Source of the DNA: Bradyrhizobiaceae bacterium
Lineage (GTDB): Bacteria; Pseudomonadota; Alphaproteobacteria; Rhizobiales; Xanthobacteraceae
Assembly: GCA_947481685.1 (NCBI GenBank)
Contig: CANKHA010000007.1
Coordinates: 46,849 to 110,848 of the forward strand
Direction: 5' to 3'
Length of the DNA: 64,000 nucleotides
The notes under the pieces were generated by a model. The model worked only from the letters and a program-made list of their open reading frames with translations, did no database searches and was not told the DNA's origin. This document shows positions 47,682-56,953 of this stretch, piece by piece (the stretch's first letter is position 1; each line of letters starts with the position of its first letter). The translations under genes and the position numbers were made by a program.

Positions 47682-48328
47682 GTGTCGCCATCGTCGATTA
47701 CGGGTCGGGCAATCTCCACTCGGCCGCAAAAGCCTTTGAGCGTGCGGCGCGTGAAGCCGCACCCGATCAGTCCATTGTCGTGACCAGCGATCCCGATGCG
47801 GTGCGCGCAGCCTCCCGCATCGTGCTGCCGGGCGTTGGCGCCTTTGCCGACTGCAAGCGAGGGCTGGAAGCAGTGCCGGGCATGGTCGCGGCGCTGGAAG
47901 AAAGCGTGCGCAAAAACGGCAAGCCTTTTTTCGGCATCTGCGTCGGCATGCAATTGATGGCCGAACGCGGCCGCGAATATGAAGTGACCGAAGGCCTCGG
48001 CTGGATCGCAGGCGAGGTCGACAAGATCGCGCCTGCGGACCCGAGTCTGAAAATCCCGCACATGGGCTGGAATACGCTGGAGGCGCGCAAGCAGCATCCG
48101 CTGTTCGACGGCATCCCGCTTGGACCGAACGGCCTGCATGCTTATTTTGTGCACTCCTATCAGCTCAAGCCGAAAAACCGCGGTGATCTGTTGGCGGAAA
48201 CCGAATATGGCGGGCCGATAACCGCGGTGGTCGGACGCGACAACATGGTCGGCACGCAATTTCATCCGGAGAAAAGCCAGCGCCTCGGCCTGGCTTTGAT
48301 CGCCAATTTTCTGAAGTGGAAGCCGTGA
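47678..48328 (+). CDS. hisH: Imidazole glycerol phosphate synthase, glutaminase subunit HisH
   Basis: This 216-residue class I glutamine amidotransferase supplies ammonia to HisF. The start GTG at 47678 gives [13 protein letters not shown], preceded by CCGGGAG. The nucleophile Cys is at about 88 in [10 protein letters not shown]. The His-Glu pair is in TQFHPEKSQ. An upstream in-frame ATG would add non-conserved residues overlapping DUF2628. hisA starts inside its last codons. Confidence 0.96.
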   Translation: MSVAIVDYGSGNLHSAAKAFERAAREAAPDQSIVVTSDPDAVRAASRIVLPGVGAFADCKRGLEAVPGMVAALEESVRKNGKPFFGICVGMQLMAERGREYEVTEGLGWIAGEVDKIAPADPSLKIPHMGWNTLEARKQHPLFDGIPLGPNGLHAYFVHSYQLKPKNRGDLLAETEYGGPITAVVGRDNMVGTQFHPEKSQRLGLALIANFLKWKP

Positions 48329-49062
48329 TTTTATTTCCCGCTATCGATCTGAAGGAAGGCGTCTGCGTTCGGTTGCAGCAGGGCGACATGGCGCGCGCGA
48401 CAGTGTTCAACGATGATCCGGCCGCGCAAGCGCGCACTTTCGAGCAGCAGGGTTTTCGCTATCTGCATGTGGTCGATCTCGACGGCGCCTTCGCCGGCAA
48501 GCCGGTGAATGCCCGGGCGGTCGATGCGATTCTGCGCGCGATCGAAATTCCGCTGCAGCTTGGCGGCGGCGTGCGCGACATGGCGACGGTCGAAGGCTGG
48601 CTCGGCAAAGGCGTCAGCCGCGTCATCATCGGTACGGCAGCGGTGCGCGACCCTGAATTCGTGAAGATGGCGGCGAAGAAATATCCCGGCCGCATCGCAG
48701 TGGGTCTCGATGCGCGCGACGGCAAGGTGGCGGTGGAAGGCTGGGCGGAAACCTCCCAGCTGTCCGCGCTGGATATTGCGAAGCGTTTCGAAGACGCCGG
48801 TGTGTCGGCCATCATTTATACCGATATCGCGCGCGACGGCCTGCTGAAGGGATTGAACCTCGACGCCACCATCGCGCTGGCGGAAGCGGTGTCGATTCCC
48901 GTGATAGCCTCGGGCGGTCTCGGTTCAATCGACGACGTGAAAGCGATGCTGCAGCCGCGCGCTCGGAAACTCGCGGGCGCGATTGCGGGCCGCGCGCTCT
49001 ACGACGGACGGCTCGATCCGGCGGAAGCGCTGGCGCTGATTGATGCCGCGAAGGTGGCCTGA
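48325..49062 (+). CDS. hisA: Phosphoribosylformimino-5-aminoimidazole carboxamide ribotide isomerase HisA
   Basis: This 245-residue TIM barrel performs the fourth histidine step. GTG at 48325 gives [21 protein letters not shown], the family start, and overlaps hisH by 4 bp. The catalytic pair Asp in AIDLKEG and Asp in YTDIARDG, plus phosphate-binding IASGGLGS, are clear. hisF follows with 1-bp overlap. Confidence 0.97.
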   Translation: MILFPAIDLKEGVCVRLQQGDMARATVFNDDPAAQARTFEQQGFRYLHVVDLDGAFAGKPVNARAVDAILRAIEIPLQLGGGVRDMATVEGWLGKGVSRVIIGTAAVRDPEFVKMAAKKYPGRIAVGLDARDGKVAVEGWAETSQLSALDIAKRFEDAGVSAIIYTDIARDGLLKGLNLDATIALAEAVSIPVIASGGLGSIDDVKAMLQPRARKLAGAIAGRALYDGRLDPAEALALIDAAKVA

Positions 49063-49838
49063 TGTTCAAGTTCCGCATCATCCCCTGTCTCGACGTGAAG
49101 GACGGACGCGTGGTGAAGGGCGTCAACTTCGTCGATTTGCGTGACGCCGGCGATCCGGTGGAAGCCGCCATCGCGTATGACGCCGCCGGTGCGGACGAAC
49201 TGACATTCCTCGACATCGCAGCGAGTCACGAAAAACGCGGCATCATGCTCGACGTGGTGCAACGTACGGCGGAAGCCTGCTTCATGCCGCTCACGGTTGG
49301 CGGTGGCGTGCGCACCGTCGATGATATTCGCGCGCTGCTGTCCTCGGGCGCCGACAAGGTTTCAATCAACACTGCCGCCGTAGAGCGCCGCGCCTTTGTG
49401 CGCGAGGCGGCGGAGAAATTCGGCGACCAGTGCATTGTCGTTGCCGTCGATGCCAAGAAAGTATCGCAACCCGGTGAAAAGGATCGCTGGGAAATTTTCA
49501 CCCATGGCGGCCGCAAGCCGACCGGTCTCGATGCGGTGGCTTATGCCAAGGAAGTCGTTGCGCTCGGCGCCGGCGAAATCTTGCTGACCTCGATGGACCG
49601 CGATGGCACCCGCTCAGGTTTCGACATTGCGTTGACCCGCGCGGTGGCGGATGCTGTGACGGCTCCGGTCATCGCTTCGGGCGGCGTCGGCACGTTGCAA
49701 CATCTTGTCGATGGCATCCGCGATGGCCACGCGACCGCTGTGCTTGCCGCTTCGATTTTCCATTTCGGCCAGCACACGGTGCCTGAGGCCAAGCGGTTCA
49801 TGGCCGATGCTGGTCTGCCGGTGCGGCTCGACACCTAG
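49062..49838 (+). CDS. hisF: Imidazole glycerol phosphate synthase, cyclase subunit HisF
   Basis: This 258-residue TIM barrel partner of HisH carries the catalytic Asp11 in [16 protein letters not shown] and the second Asp in [12 protein letters not shown]. Phosphate-binding IASGGVG is also present. It overlaps the hisA stop (TGATG). Downstream the conserved partner hisE is separated by an oppositely oriented gene. Confidence 0.97.
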   Translation: MFKFRIIPCLDVKDGRVVKGVNFVDLRDAGDPVEAAIAYDAAGADELTFLDIAASHEKRGIMLDVVQRTAEACFMPLTVGGGVRTVDDIRALLSSGADKVSINTAAVERRAFVREAAEKFGDQCIVVAVDAKKVSQPGEKDRWEIFTHGGRKPTGLDAVAYAKEVVALGAGEILLTSMDRDGTRSGFDIALTRAVADAVTAPVIASGGVGTLQHLVDGIRDGHATAVLAASIFHFGQHTVPEAKRFMADAGLPVRLDT

Positions 49839-49840
49839 AT

Positions 49841-50452
49841 TTATTTTCCGCGCTTCGCCCAGACGAGCGCGCGTTCCAGCCGGTCGTTGCCCCAGAACAA
49901 TTCGCCGTCGGGAGTGACGAAGGTCGGCGCGCCGTAGATCCCGAGGCGCTGCGCTTCCTCGGTCTCGGTGCGCAGCCCAACGCGCAATGCTTCAGAGCGC
50001 GCGGCTTCGAGCACGGGAGCGGGATCGACCTTCAATTGCGTGAGGATGTCGCCGATGGTCGCTGCGTCATCGATCCGCTTGTCTTCGCCGAACTCGGCGC
50101 GGAACAGGGCGAGGCAGAAATTCTTGCCCCATTTCTCGTTCAGCCGGAGCCCGATCAGGGCCACCCGCGCCGCCAGCACGCTTTGCTGCGGAAACGTGGT
50201 CGGCCGGCGGAATGGCAATTCGAGATCGCCGCAGAGCCGCTCGAGATCGCGCCACATGTTGCGGCCCTTGGCCTCATAGAGGTTGAAAGGGGACGTTTCC
50301 CAGCCCTGCGCCTGGAAAATAGGGCCGAGCAGGAAAGGGCGAAATCTCACTTTCACCCGCGCCTTCGAGGCCAGCGGTCCAATCCGCTGGACTGCCGGAT
50401 AGGAATAGGTCGAGGCGAAATCGAACCAGAAATCGAGCACTTTCTCGCGCAT
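49841..50452 (-). CDS. 2-hydroxychromene-2-carboxylate isomerase / DsbA-like oxidoreductase
   Basis: This 203-residue kappa-GST/DsbA-fold protein begins VLDFWFDFASTYSYPAVQRI, where a Ser (not CxxC) occupies the active site. FRPFLLGPIFQAQGW, PFRRPTTFPQQSVLAARVAL and LGIYGAPTFVTPDGELFWGNDRLE follow. This matches HCCA isomerases, glutathione-dependent enzymes of naphthalene catabolism. The actual substrate is unknown. It sits on the minus strand between hisF (3-bp gap, convergent) and hisE. Confidence 0.9.
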   Translation of the reverse strand: MREKVLDFWFDFASTYSYPAVQRIGPLASKARVKVRFRPFLLGPIFQAQGWETSPFNLYEAKGRNMWRDLERLCGDLELPFRRPTTFPQQSVLAARVALIGLRLNEKWGKNFCLALFRAEFGEDKRIDDAATIGDILTQLKVDPAPVLEAARSEALRVGLRTETEEAQRLGIYGAPTFVTPDGELFWGNDRLERALVWAKRGK

Positions 50453-50534
50453 GCGGGGTTCCTAGCGTAACCCTGCTTGAAAGTCCCCCTCCCCGGCACC
50501 GGGCAGAGATGCTATGGCAGGCTTGGAGTAGCAC

Positions 50535-50858
50535 ATGGCCAAATTCACGTTGCAGGATCTTGAAAAGCGCATTCAGGAGCGCGCGAAAGCGAGCCCGGAT
50601 GTTTCCTATACGCGCAAGCTTTTGGATAGAGGCGCCGCGCAATGCGCCAAGAAGATGGGCGAAGAAGCCGTCGAAACCGTGATTGCCGCGGCGGCGGAAA
50701 GCCGTGAGCGGCTGATCGCCGAAACCGGTGACCTGCTTTACCACCTGCTGATCGTGCTGCACGCGCGCGAGATCAGCCTCGCCGAAATCGAGGCGGCGCT
50801 GGCCGCGCGCCAGAGCATGTCCGGCCTGGAAGAAAAGTCAGCGCGCCCGCGCGAGTAA
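50535..50858 (+). CDS. hisE: Phosphoribosyl-ATP pyrophosphatase
   Basis: This 107-residue monofunctional HisE converts PR-ATP to PR-AMP, the second step of histidine synthesis. Motifs SYTRKLLDRGAAQCAKKMGEEAVETVIAAA and ETGDLLYHLLIVLHAREISLAEIEAALAAR carry the Mg-binding Glu/Asp residues of the MazG-like fold. coaA starts 18 bp downstream, as in relatives. Confidence 0.96.
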   Translation: MAKFTLQDLEKRIQERAKASPDVSYTRKLLDRGAAQCAKKMGEEAVETVIAAAAESRERLIAETGDLLYHLLIVLHAREISLAEIEAALAARQSMSGLEEKSARPRE

Positions 50859-50876
50859 CGGCTTCGGGGAAAACGC

Positions 50877-51830
50877 ATGGAGCAGCGCACGGATAGCGAG
50901 ATATCGCCCTACCGCATCTTTTCGCGCGGGGAATGGGCAACCTTGCGCCGGGACACGCCGATGACCCTGTCGGCGGACGAAGTCGCGCGGCTGCGCTCGC
51001 TGCACGACCGGCTCGACATGGCCGAGGTGGAAGAAATCTATCTGCCGATTTCGCGCCTGCTGTCGCTCTATGTCTCGGCGACCAAGCGGTTGTTTGAGGT
51101 GCAGCAGGCCTTCCTCGGCACCGAAGACAACAAGATGCCTTACATCGTTGGCGTCGCGGGCTCGGTCGCGGTCGGCAAATCGACCACCGCGCGCGTGCTG
51201 CAGGCGCTGCTGGCGCGCGGACCCGATACGCCCAAGGTCGATCTCATCACCACCGACGGCTTCCTCTATCCCAACGCCGTGCTTGAGCGCGAAGGCCTGA
51301 TGGAGAAGAAGGGATTTCCGGAAAGCTACGATCTTTCGGCCTTGCTGCGTTTCCTTGCCGATGTGAAAGCCGGACGCCGTCCGGCGCGCGCGCCGATCTA
51401 TTCGCATCTCGTCTATGACGTGTTGCCGAATGCATGGCTGGAGATCGACCGGCCGGATATTCTGATTGTCGAAGGGTTGAACGTGTTGCAGACTGGGCGT
51501 CCGCCGCGCGACGGCAAAGCCATTCCCTTCGTTTCGGACTTCTTTGACTTCTCGGTTTATCTGGATGCCGACGAGGATGTCCTGCTGTCATGGTACGTCG
51601 ACCGTTTTCTCACACTGCGGTCAACAGCCTTCGCCGATCCAAAATCCTACTTCCATCGCTATTCAAAATTATCCGACACGGAAGCGGTGGAGGTCGCAAC
51701 CTCGATCTGGCAACGCATCAATCTCGTGAATCTGCACGATAATATCCTGCCAACACGCCAGCGCGCCGACCTCATCCTGAAAAAGGGCGACAGCCATCGC
51801 GTGGGAGAAGTCGCGCTACGCCGGCTTTGA
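50877..51830 (+). CDS. coaA: Pantothenate kinase, type I
   Basis: This 317-residue kinase commits pantothenate to CoA synthesis. The N-terminal [15 protein letters not shown], the P-loop [10 protein letters not shown] (about 95-104), [33 protein letters not shown] and IYSHLVYDV are diagnostic. It follows hisE closely and converges with the hybrid kinase gene (3-bp gap). Confidence 0.97.
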   Translation: MEQRTDSEISPYRIFSRGEWATLRRDTPMTLSADEVARLRSLHDRLDMAEVEEIYLPISRLLSLYVSATKRLFEVQQAFLGTEDNKMPYIVGVAGSVAVGKSTTARVLQALLARGPDTPKVDLITTDGFLYPNAVLEREGLMEKKGFPESYDLSALLRFLADVKAGRRPARAPIYSHLVYDVLPNAWLEIDRPDILIVEGLNVLQTGRPPRDGKAIPFVSDFFDFSVYLDADEDVLLSWYVDRFLTLRSTAFADPKSYFHRYSKLSDTEAVEVATSIWQRINLVNLHDNILPTRQRADLILKKGDSHRVGEVALRRL

Positions 51831-51833
51831 GCT

Positions 51834-53897
51834 CTACGCGGCTTTCATCGCGGCAGCGTCCGCCAGCATCTCGGCGAGCTTTTCCCGGTCCAGCGGCTTG
51901 GTGACAAAGCCGTCCATCCCCGCAGCAAGGCAAGCCTCTCGATCGTCGGTCGATGCATTGGCCGTCAGCGCAATGATGCGCGTCCGTTTGCCGTCGCGTT
52001 CAGCTTCAGCCGCGCGAATACGCTGCGTGGCTTCGAAGCCGTCGATGCCCGGCATGTGCACGTCCATCAGCACCAGATCGTAGGGCGTACCGGCAGTTTG
52101 CGCCGCTTGCCAGGATTCGATCGCTGCGGCTCCGCTGGAGGCGACGGTCGGGCGATGTCCGAGCTTGGCAAGCAGGGCGCGGGCGAGCAGGGCGTTGATA
52201 TCGTTGTCCTCGGCCACCAGGATCGACAGGCCCTTGCCCGGCAATGGCCATGCGGGTGTCTCAGCAGCATCGTCGGCATCGGCCGGACCGCCGGCATCTG
52301 CGCCGGCGGTCAGTCGCGCCGCCAGCGAGGCCGCGCGAATCGGCTTGATCAGATAGCTGGTGATCCCGGCCTGTTTCAGCGCCGGAAGTTCATGCCGCGC
52401 GCTCGGCGGGATCAGAACAATGCGCTGCTCGATATCGTGCCTGGCGACGGCAAGTAATGCGTTGATCGCATCCATTCCCAGCGCATGGTCGATCAGCAGG
52501 GCATCCCATTCGCGTTCCGGCAGCACCGCTCCGGCAACTCGATCGTCGGAAACCGCGCAGGTCTTCGCGCCCCAACGGCCGAGCCGCCGCGCCAGCAGCG
52601 AGGCTTCGATCGCGCCCGGCGCGACGATCATCATGGCTTTGTTGTTCAGATCCGGCGGCGCGAAAGTTTTAGAGTCCGCGGCGCTTGCGAGTGGAATGGT
52701 GAAAGAGAAAGTGGAGCCTGAGCCGGGCGAGCTTTCCACCGCAATGCTGCCGCCCATGCGCTCGACGATGCGTTGTGAAATGGAAAGGCCCAACCCGGTG
52801 CCGCCGAATTTGCGCGCAGAGCCGCCGTCGGCCTGTTCGAATTCGCGGAAGATGCGTTCCTGCTGCGCGGCGGGAATGCCGATGCCGGTGTCGCGCACGC
52901 GGATGGTGATTTCATCCGGCCATACGCCCGGCTCGACCGTGATGCCAACGCCGCCCTGCTCAGTGAACTTGATCGCATTGCCCGCAAGATTGAGCAGCAC
53001 CTGGCGAAGGCGCGTCGCATCGCCCACCACCTGTTCTGACAGCCGGTCATCGACGTAAGCCGCAATCTCCAGCGATTTGGCCTGCGCGCGGGGCGCCAGA
53101 AGCTCAGCCACTTCTTCGACGAGCGTAACCAGCGGGAATGCGCGCGCATCGAGATCGAGCCTGCCTGACTCGATCTTCGAGAAGTCGAGAATCTCTTCGA
53201 TCAGCGACAGCAGCGTATCGCCCGAGGTTTTCACCGCCTTGGTGTAGGTGATCTGCTCCGGCGTCAGCGTAGTGTCGAGCAGAAGATCCGCCATGCCGAG
53301 AATGCCGTTCAGCGGCGTGCGGATTTCGTGCGACACCATGGTGAGAAAACGCGACTTGGCGCGGTTGGCGATTTCCGAATGATCGCGCGCTTCGCCGAGC
53401 GCGAGCTCGGCCTCAGTGCGATCGGTGACGTCGCGACCGACACTCTGGATTTCGGTGCCGTGCTCCGCTGCGACCGATGCCTCACGCCAGGCGATCCAGC
53501 GCGGACCCTCACCGGTGGCGATTTTCTGGTCGTGCACACGCGTGTTGTCGGGAGAAATGGCGCTGTCGCCTTGCGCGATCAGCGGCAGGATGAAGTCGCT
53601 TCCGAGCAAGGCCTCGCGCGCGCGGCCGGTAAGGCGGCAGAACGCGTCGTTGGCATAAGTGATCCGGCCATCGGTGTCGCGGCGGAGAATGAAGTCGCCT
53701 TGCGCTTCCAGGAAGCCGCGGGCGCGTTCGTCGGTTTCTTTCAGTTCCCAGTTGCTGTCGGCAAGCTCCTCAGTGCGCCTTTCCAGAAGGAAAAGGTCGG
53801 CCCGCAGCATGCGGTTGCGATGAAACAGCCAGAATGCCGGAACACTTACCAGCACGGCTACGCCGAAAGCGACAATGAGGACTTCAGAGATCGGCAT
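51834..53897 (-). CDS. Hybrid sensor histidine kinase (PAS-HisKA-HATPase-REC-REC)
   Basis: The product is 687 residues. One N-terminal membrane helix (LIVAFGVAVLVSVPAFWLF) is followed by a PAS domain and HisKA with MVSHEIRTPLNGILG. HATPase_c follows with NAIKFT, DTGIGIP and GGTGLGLSI. A first receiver-like domain (about 420-540) lacks the usual acidic DD pair (MMIVAPG). A complete C-terminal receiver has VAEDNDIN, phosphoacceptor in LVLMDVHMPGIDG, and KPLD. No regulator gene is adjacent. The signal is unknown. Confidence 0.93.
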   Translation of the reverse strand: MPISEVLIVAFGVAVLVSVPAFWLFHRNRMLRADLFLLERRTEELADSNWELKETDERARGFLEAQGDFILRRDTDGRITYANDAFCRLTGRAREALLGSDFILPLIAQGDSAISPDNTRVHDQKIATGEGPRWIAWREASVAAEHGTEIQSVGRDVTDRTEAELALGEARDHSEIANRAKSRFLTMVSHEIRTPLNGILGMADLLLDTTLTPEQITYTKAVKTSGDTLLSLIEEILDFSKIESGRLDLDARAFPLVTLVEEVAELLAPRAQAKSLEIAAYVDDRLSEQVVGDATRLRQVLLNLAGNAIKFTEQGGVGITVEPGVWPDEITIRVRDTGIGIPAAQQERIFREFEQADGGSARKFGGTGLGLSISQRIVERMGGSIAVESSPGSGSTFSFTIPLASAADSKTFAPPDLNNKAMMIVAPGAIEASLLARRLGRWGAKTCAVSDDRVAGAVLPEREWDALLIDHALGMDAINALLAVARHDIEQRIVLIPPSARHELPALKQAGITSYLIKPIRAASLAARLTAGADAGGPADADDAAETPAWPLPGKGLSILVAEDNDINALLARALLAKLGHRPTVASSGAAAIESWQAAQTAGTPYDLVLMDVHMPGIDGFEATQRIRAAEAERDGKRTRIIALTANASTDDREACLAAGMDGFVTKPLDREKLAEMLADAAAMKAA

Positions 53898-54121
53898 GGA
53901 CTGACCACAACGCTACCGGAATGCCGGAACCACCATTGTGGCGGAGGAGTCTTGCGATTCCCTTCATGCTCCATGAAATGAAATTAATCATTGTAATTCA
54001 ATAGGTTAAAGGCCCACTATTTCTCCGTCAGGCGTGATCTGGCGAGGCTCGCCGCACGTAGTAGCTAGGATTTGCAGGGCGCTGCCTTTAAACTAGAGAC
54101 ATTGCGAGACCGGAGATTGAA

Positions 54122-54775
54122 ATGGCCAAATCCGAAAAAATAAAAACCCAGGTCAAAAAGAGTGCGCCGGCAAAAACGCTGATCAAGCCCTCTCGCGAAG
54201 AAGCGGAAGCGGCGGTGCGGACCCTTATCCAGTGGACGGGAGACGATCCCGATAGGGAAGGCCTCGTCGCCACGCCGTCGCGCGTCGTGAAAGCGTTCGA
54301 AGAATGGTACGCGGGTTACGGACAGGATCCGCGCGAATATCTTCGCCGCACCTTCGATGAGGTCGGCGGCTATGACGAGATCGTTCTCCTTCGCAACATC
54401 CGGTTCGAATCCCATTGCGAACACCACATGGCGCCGGTGATCGGTCGCATTCACATCGGTTATTTGCCGCGCAATCGCGTTGTCGGCATTTCGAAGTTGG
54501 CAAGGCTCGTCGATGTTTATGCCAAGCGGCTGCAGACCCAGGAAAAGATGACCGCTGAAATCGCCGGCTGCCTCGATGCGATCCTCAAGCCCTACGGCGT
54601 GGCGATTGTCGTTGAAGGCAAGCACCAATGCATGGAGACGCGCGGCGTGCACAAGACTGATGTGTCGATGGTGACAAGCCGGATGCTCGGTGCATTCCGC
54701 GATCAGCCGCAAACGCGTCAGGAATTCCTGTCTGCGATCGGGCGCAGCAGCCTCGGCAGCCGAACGCCGGGCTAA
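54122..54775 (+). CDS. folE: GTP cyclohydrolase I
   Basis: This 217-residue enzyme makes 7,8-dihydroneopterin triphosphate, the first step of folate synthesis. Zinc ligands are Cys (about 99) and His in [21 protein letters not shown], and Cys (about 170) in [32 protein letters not shown] and the C-terminal RQEFLSAIG are typical. A Lys-rich N-terminal extension of about 30 residues precedes the fold. Transcription is divergent from the hybrid kinase, across a 224-bp gap. Confidence 0.97.
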   Translation: MAKSEKIKTQVKKSAPAKTLIKPSREEAEAAVRTLIQWTGDDPDREGLVATPSRVVKAFEEWYAGYGQDPREYLRRTFDEVGGYDEIVLLRNIRFESHCEHHMAPVIGRIHIGYLPRNRVVGISKLARLVDVYAKRLQTQEKMTAEIAGCLDAILKPYGVAIVVEGKHQCMETRGVHKTDVSMVTSRMLGAFRDQPQTRQEFLSAIGRSSLGSRTPG

Positions 54776-54797
54776 TTAACACAGCATTTCAAGAGTT

Positions 54798-55514
54798 TTA
54801 AGACGCCGCGACCCGCCGGAGCACGTTGCGCTCGACGGCCTCGAGATGCGCACGCATGGCGTCGCGCGCACCCGCAACGTCACGGTCTTCAATGGCTTTG
54901 ACGATCGCATCGTGCTCGGCGTGAGAATGGTGATCGTGGGAGGGCGGTCCGGGACGTGCCGCGAGCCGCCCCCAGCTCACCGCGCTGCGCACCGCCGTCA
55001 AAGTATCCATCAGCGAGAGCAGCAGACTGTTGTGCGCCGATGTTGCGATGCTGCGGTGCAGGCGATTGTCCCAGGCATCGTATTCGCGCTTGCTCTGTGC
55101 ATCGCAGCTGTGCTGCAGGCATGTGCGCATCTCGGTAATATCGCCGATGGTGGCGTTGAGCGCAGCGAGCCCGGTCACTTCCGGCTCCAGCAGCATACGC
55201 GTCTTCATGATCTCGATCGGATTTGTCCGGCGGGTCATCGCGGAAATATCGGCGAGATTGTCGAGCGGCCTCAATCCAACAAACGTGCCCTTGCCGACAT
55301 GGCGCCAGACCACGCCGTCCGCTTCAAGCTTGGCCAATGCGCCGCGAAGCTGCGCGCGTGTGACGCCGATCTCGTTGCAAAGCTCGCGCTCCGGCGGCAA
55401 CCGGGTTTCCGTCCCGAGGTTGAAGGCCGCGAGATAGGCGCGCAGCCGCCCGAGCGTGCTGTCGTCGCTATGGCCTCCAGACCATGACTCGGTTTGTTCT
55501 GCGCGGGGCGTCAA
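54798..55514 (-). CDS. GntR/FadR-family (FCD) transcriptional regulator
   Basis: The product is about 238 residues. The N-terminal winged helix is LPPERELCNEIGVTRAQLRGALAKLEADGVVWRHVGKGTFVG. The FCD ligand domain has IMKTRMLLEPEVTGLAAL, DNRLHRSIATSAHNSLL and HAEHDAIVKAIEDRDVAGARDAMRAHLE, with the metal-binding Asp/His set. TTG at 55514 is chosen because GGGAG lies 6 bp upstream. Longer in-frame starts lack a ribosome site. It is divergent from the TctC gene and probably controls it. Confidence 0.9.
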   Translation of the reverse strand: MTPRAEQTESWSGGHSDDSTLGRLRAYLAAFNLGTETRLPPERELCNEIGVTRAQLRGALAKLEADGVVWRHVGKGTFVGLRPLDNLADISAMTRRTNPIEIMKTRMLLEPEVTGLAALNATIGDITEMRTCLQHSCDAQSKREYDAWDNRLHRSIATSAHNSLLLSLMDTLTAVRSAVSWGRLAARPGPPSHDHHSHAEHDAIVKAIEDRDVAGARDAMRAHLEAVERNVLRRVAAS

Positions 55515-55576
55515 CGCGATCTCCCTCGACCAATTTTTTGATTGGGCGGTGATGACACGATGTGGCGCGGATTGCA

Positions 55577-55592
55577 ATTGGCCAGTTAACCA
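55577..55592. promoter_or_regulatory. Possible GntR operator in divergent promoter region
   Basis: The partly symmetric TTGGCCAGTTAACCAA lies in the 204-bp gap between the GntR gene and the tripartite transporter genes. Its TTGG...CCAA symmetry and position suggest an operator. This is inference from one site only. Confidence 0.35.
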
Positions 55593-55718
55593 AGGCATTT
55601 TTGGTCGAAGGCCGCGCTGCGACGTGAATTCACATTGACCGCGTGAAAGACCCAATGATAACCCAATCGTCAAAAGGTTTACCGTCCGCATAAAGACGGA
55701 ATGAATGAGGGGAAACGC

Positions 55719-56849
55719 ATGAGTGTGTTGTCGGGACTATCCCAGCGGCGTCGGCATCTGGGATGGCTGATCGGAGCAGCCGTTACGCCGTTCTTCGCTT
55801 TCAACGCTTTGGCGCAGACGCAGGCGGAGCTGCAAAAGCTCTTCACCGGATCGACCATCACCATTATCGGCAGCAATGCCGGCAGCGGTGCCGACATCAT
55901 GATCCGCGCCTCGGCCGAAATCCTCGGTGACTTCCTGCCGGGCAAGCCGGCGCGCATCGTGGTGCAGAATGTTCCGGGCGGCGGCGGCATTCCGCAGGTG
56001 CGGCGTTTCATGCAGGCAAAGCCCGATGGCTTGACGATCACCGTGCTGCACTCGCGCCATACGGTCGATGCGTTGTTTGGGACTCACGACATCAAGGAAT
56101 GGGATCCGCGCAAGACCGGCATCATCGGCACCCCGACGGGGGGCGGCCAGTCGCGCCTCCTCTGCGTCAATCCTCAGACCTACAACTGGACCTCCTGGAA
56201 GGACCTGATCGACTCCAAGAAGCAGCTCAACGTTGGCGCCAGCGAGCCCTCGGGCGGTGCGGCGGCGATGGCGGTGCGCTTCATCGAGATGAACAAGGGC
56301 CCGATGAAAATCATCACGGGCTATTCCGGCAATAACGAAATCTTTGCCGCTTACCTGCGCGGTGAAGTGCCGATCCTGCAGCACTGTCCCGAGCGGTCGC
56401 TGAAGAAAGAATATGCCGACCTGCTGAAGACACCGGAAGAAGCGCACAAGAAATTCGTTCCGATCCTGTGGTGGGACGTCGAAAGCGATCCGGAGTGGCT
56501 GAAGACCTTGGGCTACAGCGGAAAGGTGCCGCATGTGAACGAGGTGCTCGACATGATGGGCGCGGGCGAGGAGCAAAAGAAAGCGTTCCGCGCGGCGCTC
56601 GAGATCCGGTCGATCTTCTCGCGCACCTGGACCTTGCCGGCCGGCACCCCCGAGCCTGTCGTGAAGGCCTGGCAGGATGCCTTCATGAAGATGACGGCGT
56701 CGCCGCAATACAAGGCGCTGATGGTCAAGATCGGCTTCGAGGATGAGCACGCACCGCGTTCCGCGCAGGAAATGCGCGACGCGTTCAAACTGTTCGACAG
56801 TCTGTCGCCGGAGTCGATCGCGGTTATCAAGCAATTGGGGAACGACTAG
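55719..56849 (+). CDS. Tripartite tricarboxylate transporter substrate-binding protein (TctC family)
   Basis: The product is 376 residues. ATG at 55719 is preceded by GAGGGG. The signal peptide ends near FNALAQ|T. The mature part has GSTITIIGSNAGSGADIMIRA, PARIVVQNVPGGGGIPQVRRFMQAKPDG, KKQLNVGASEPSGGAAAMAVRF and PIL-W-WDVESDPEW. The pattern is the Bug/TctC fold with a divergent ligand loop. It precedes the matching TctA-TctB gene by 104 bp, unlike the orphan receptor at 24854. Confidence 0.9.
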   Translation: MSVLSGLSQRRRHLGWLIGAAVTPFFAFNALAQTQAELQKLFTGSTITIIGSNAGSGADIMIRASAEILGDFLPGKPARIVVQNVPGGGGIPQVRRFMQAKPDGLTITVLHSRHTVDALFGTHDIKEWDPRKTGIIGTPTGGGQSRLLCVNPQTYNWTSWKDLIDSKKQLNVGASEPSGGAAAMAVRFIEMNKGPMKIITGYSGNNEIFAAYLRGEVPILQHCPERSLKKEYADLLKTPEEAHKKFVPILWWDVESDPEWLKTLGYSGKVPHVNEVLDMMGAGEEQKKAFRAALEIRSIFSRTWTLPAGTPEPVVKAWQDAFMKMTASPQYKALMVKIGFEDEHAPRSAQEMRDAFKLFDSLSPESIAVIKQLGND

Positions 56850-56919
56850 TGTCCCGAATCCGAAGTTCGCACACACCGTGCGGCGAACTCTCATGCGAAC
56901 TTCTGAACCGCCACACTAG
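56846..56919. repeat. Palindromic element between TctC and TctA genes
   Basis: Nested inverted repeats CTAGTGT (56846-56852) / ACACTAG (56913-56919) and GAAGTTCGCA (56862-56871) / TGCGAACTTC (56894-56903) form a long hairpin. It fills most of the gap between two co-directional genes and could tune the relative expression of the receptor versus the permease. Confidence 0.75.
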
Positions 56920-56953
56920 CGTCCAGCGCGCGCTCGTCGGGAAGGTTTAGCCG

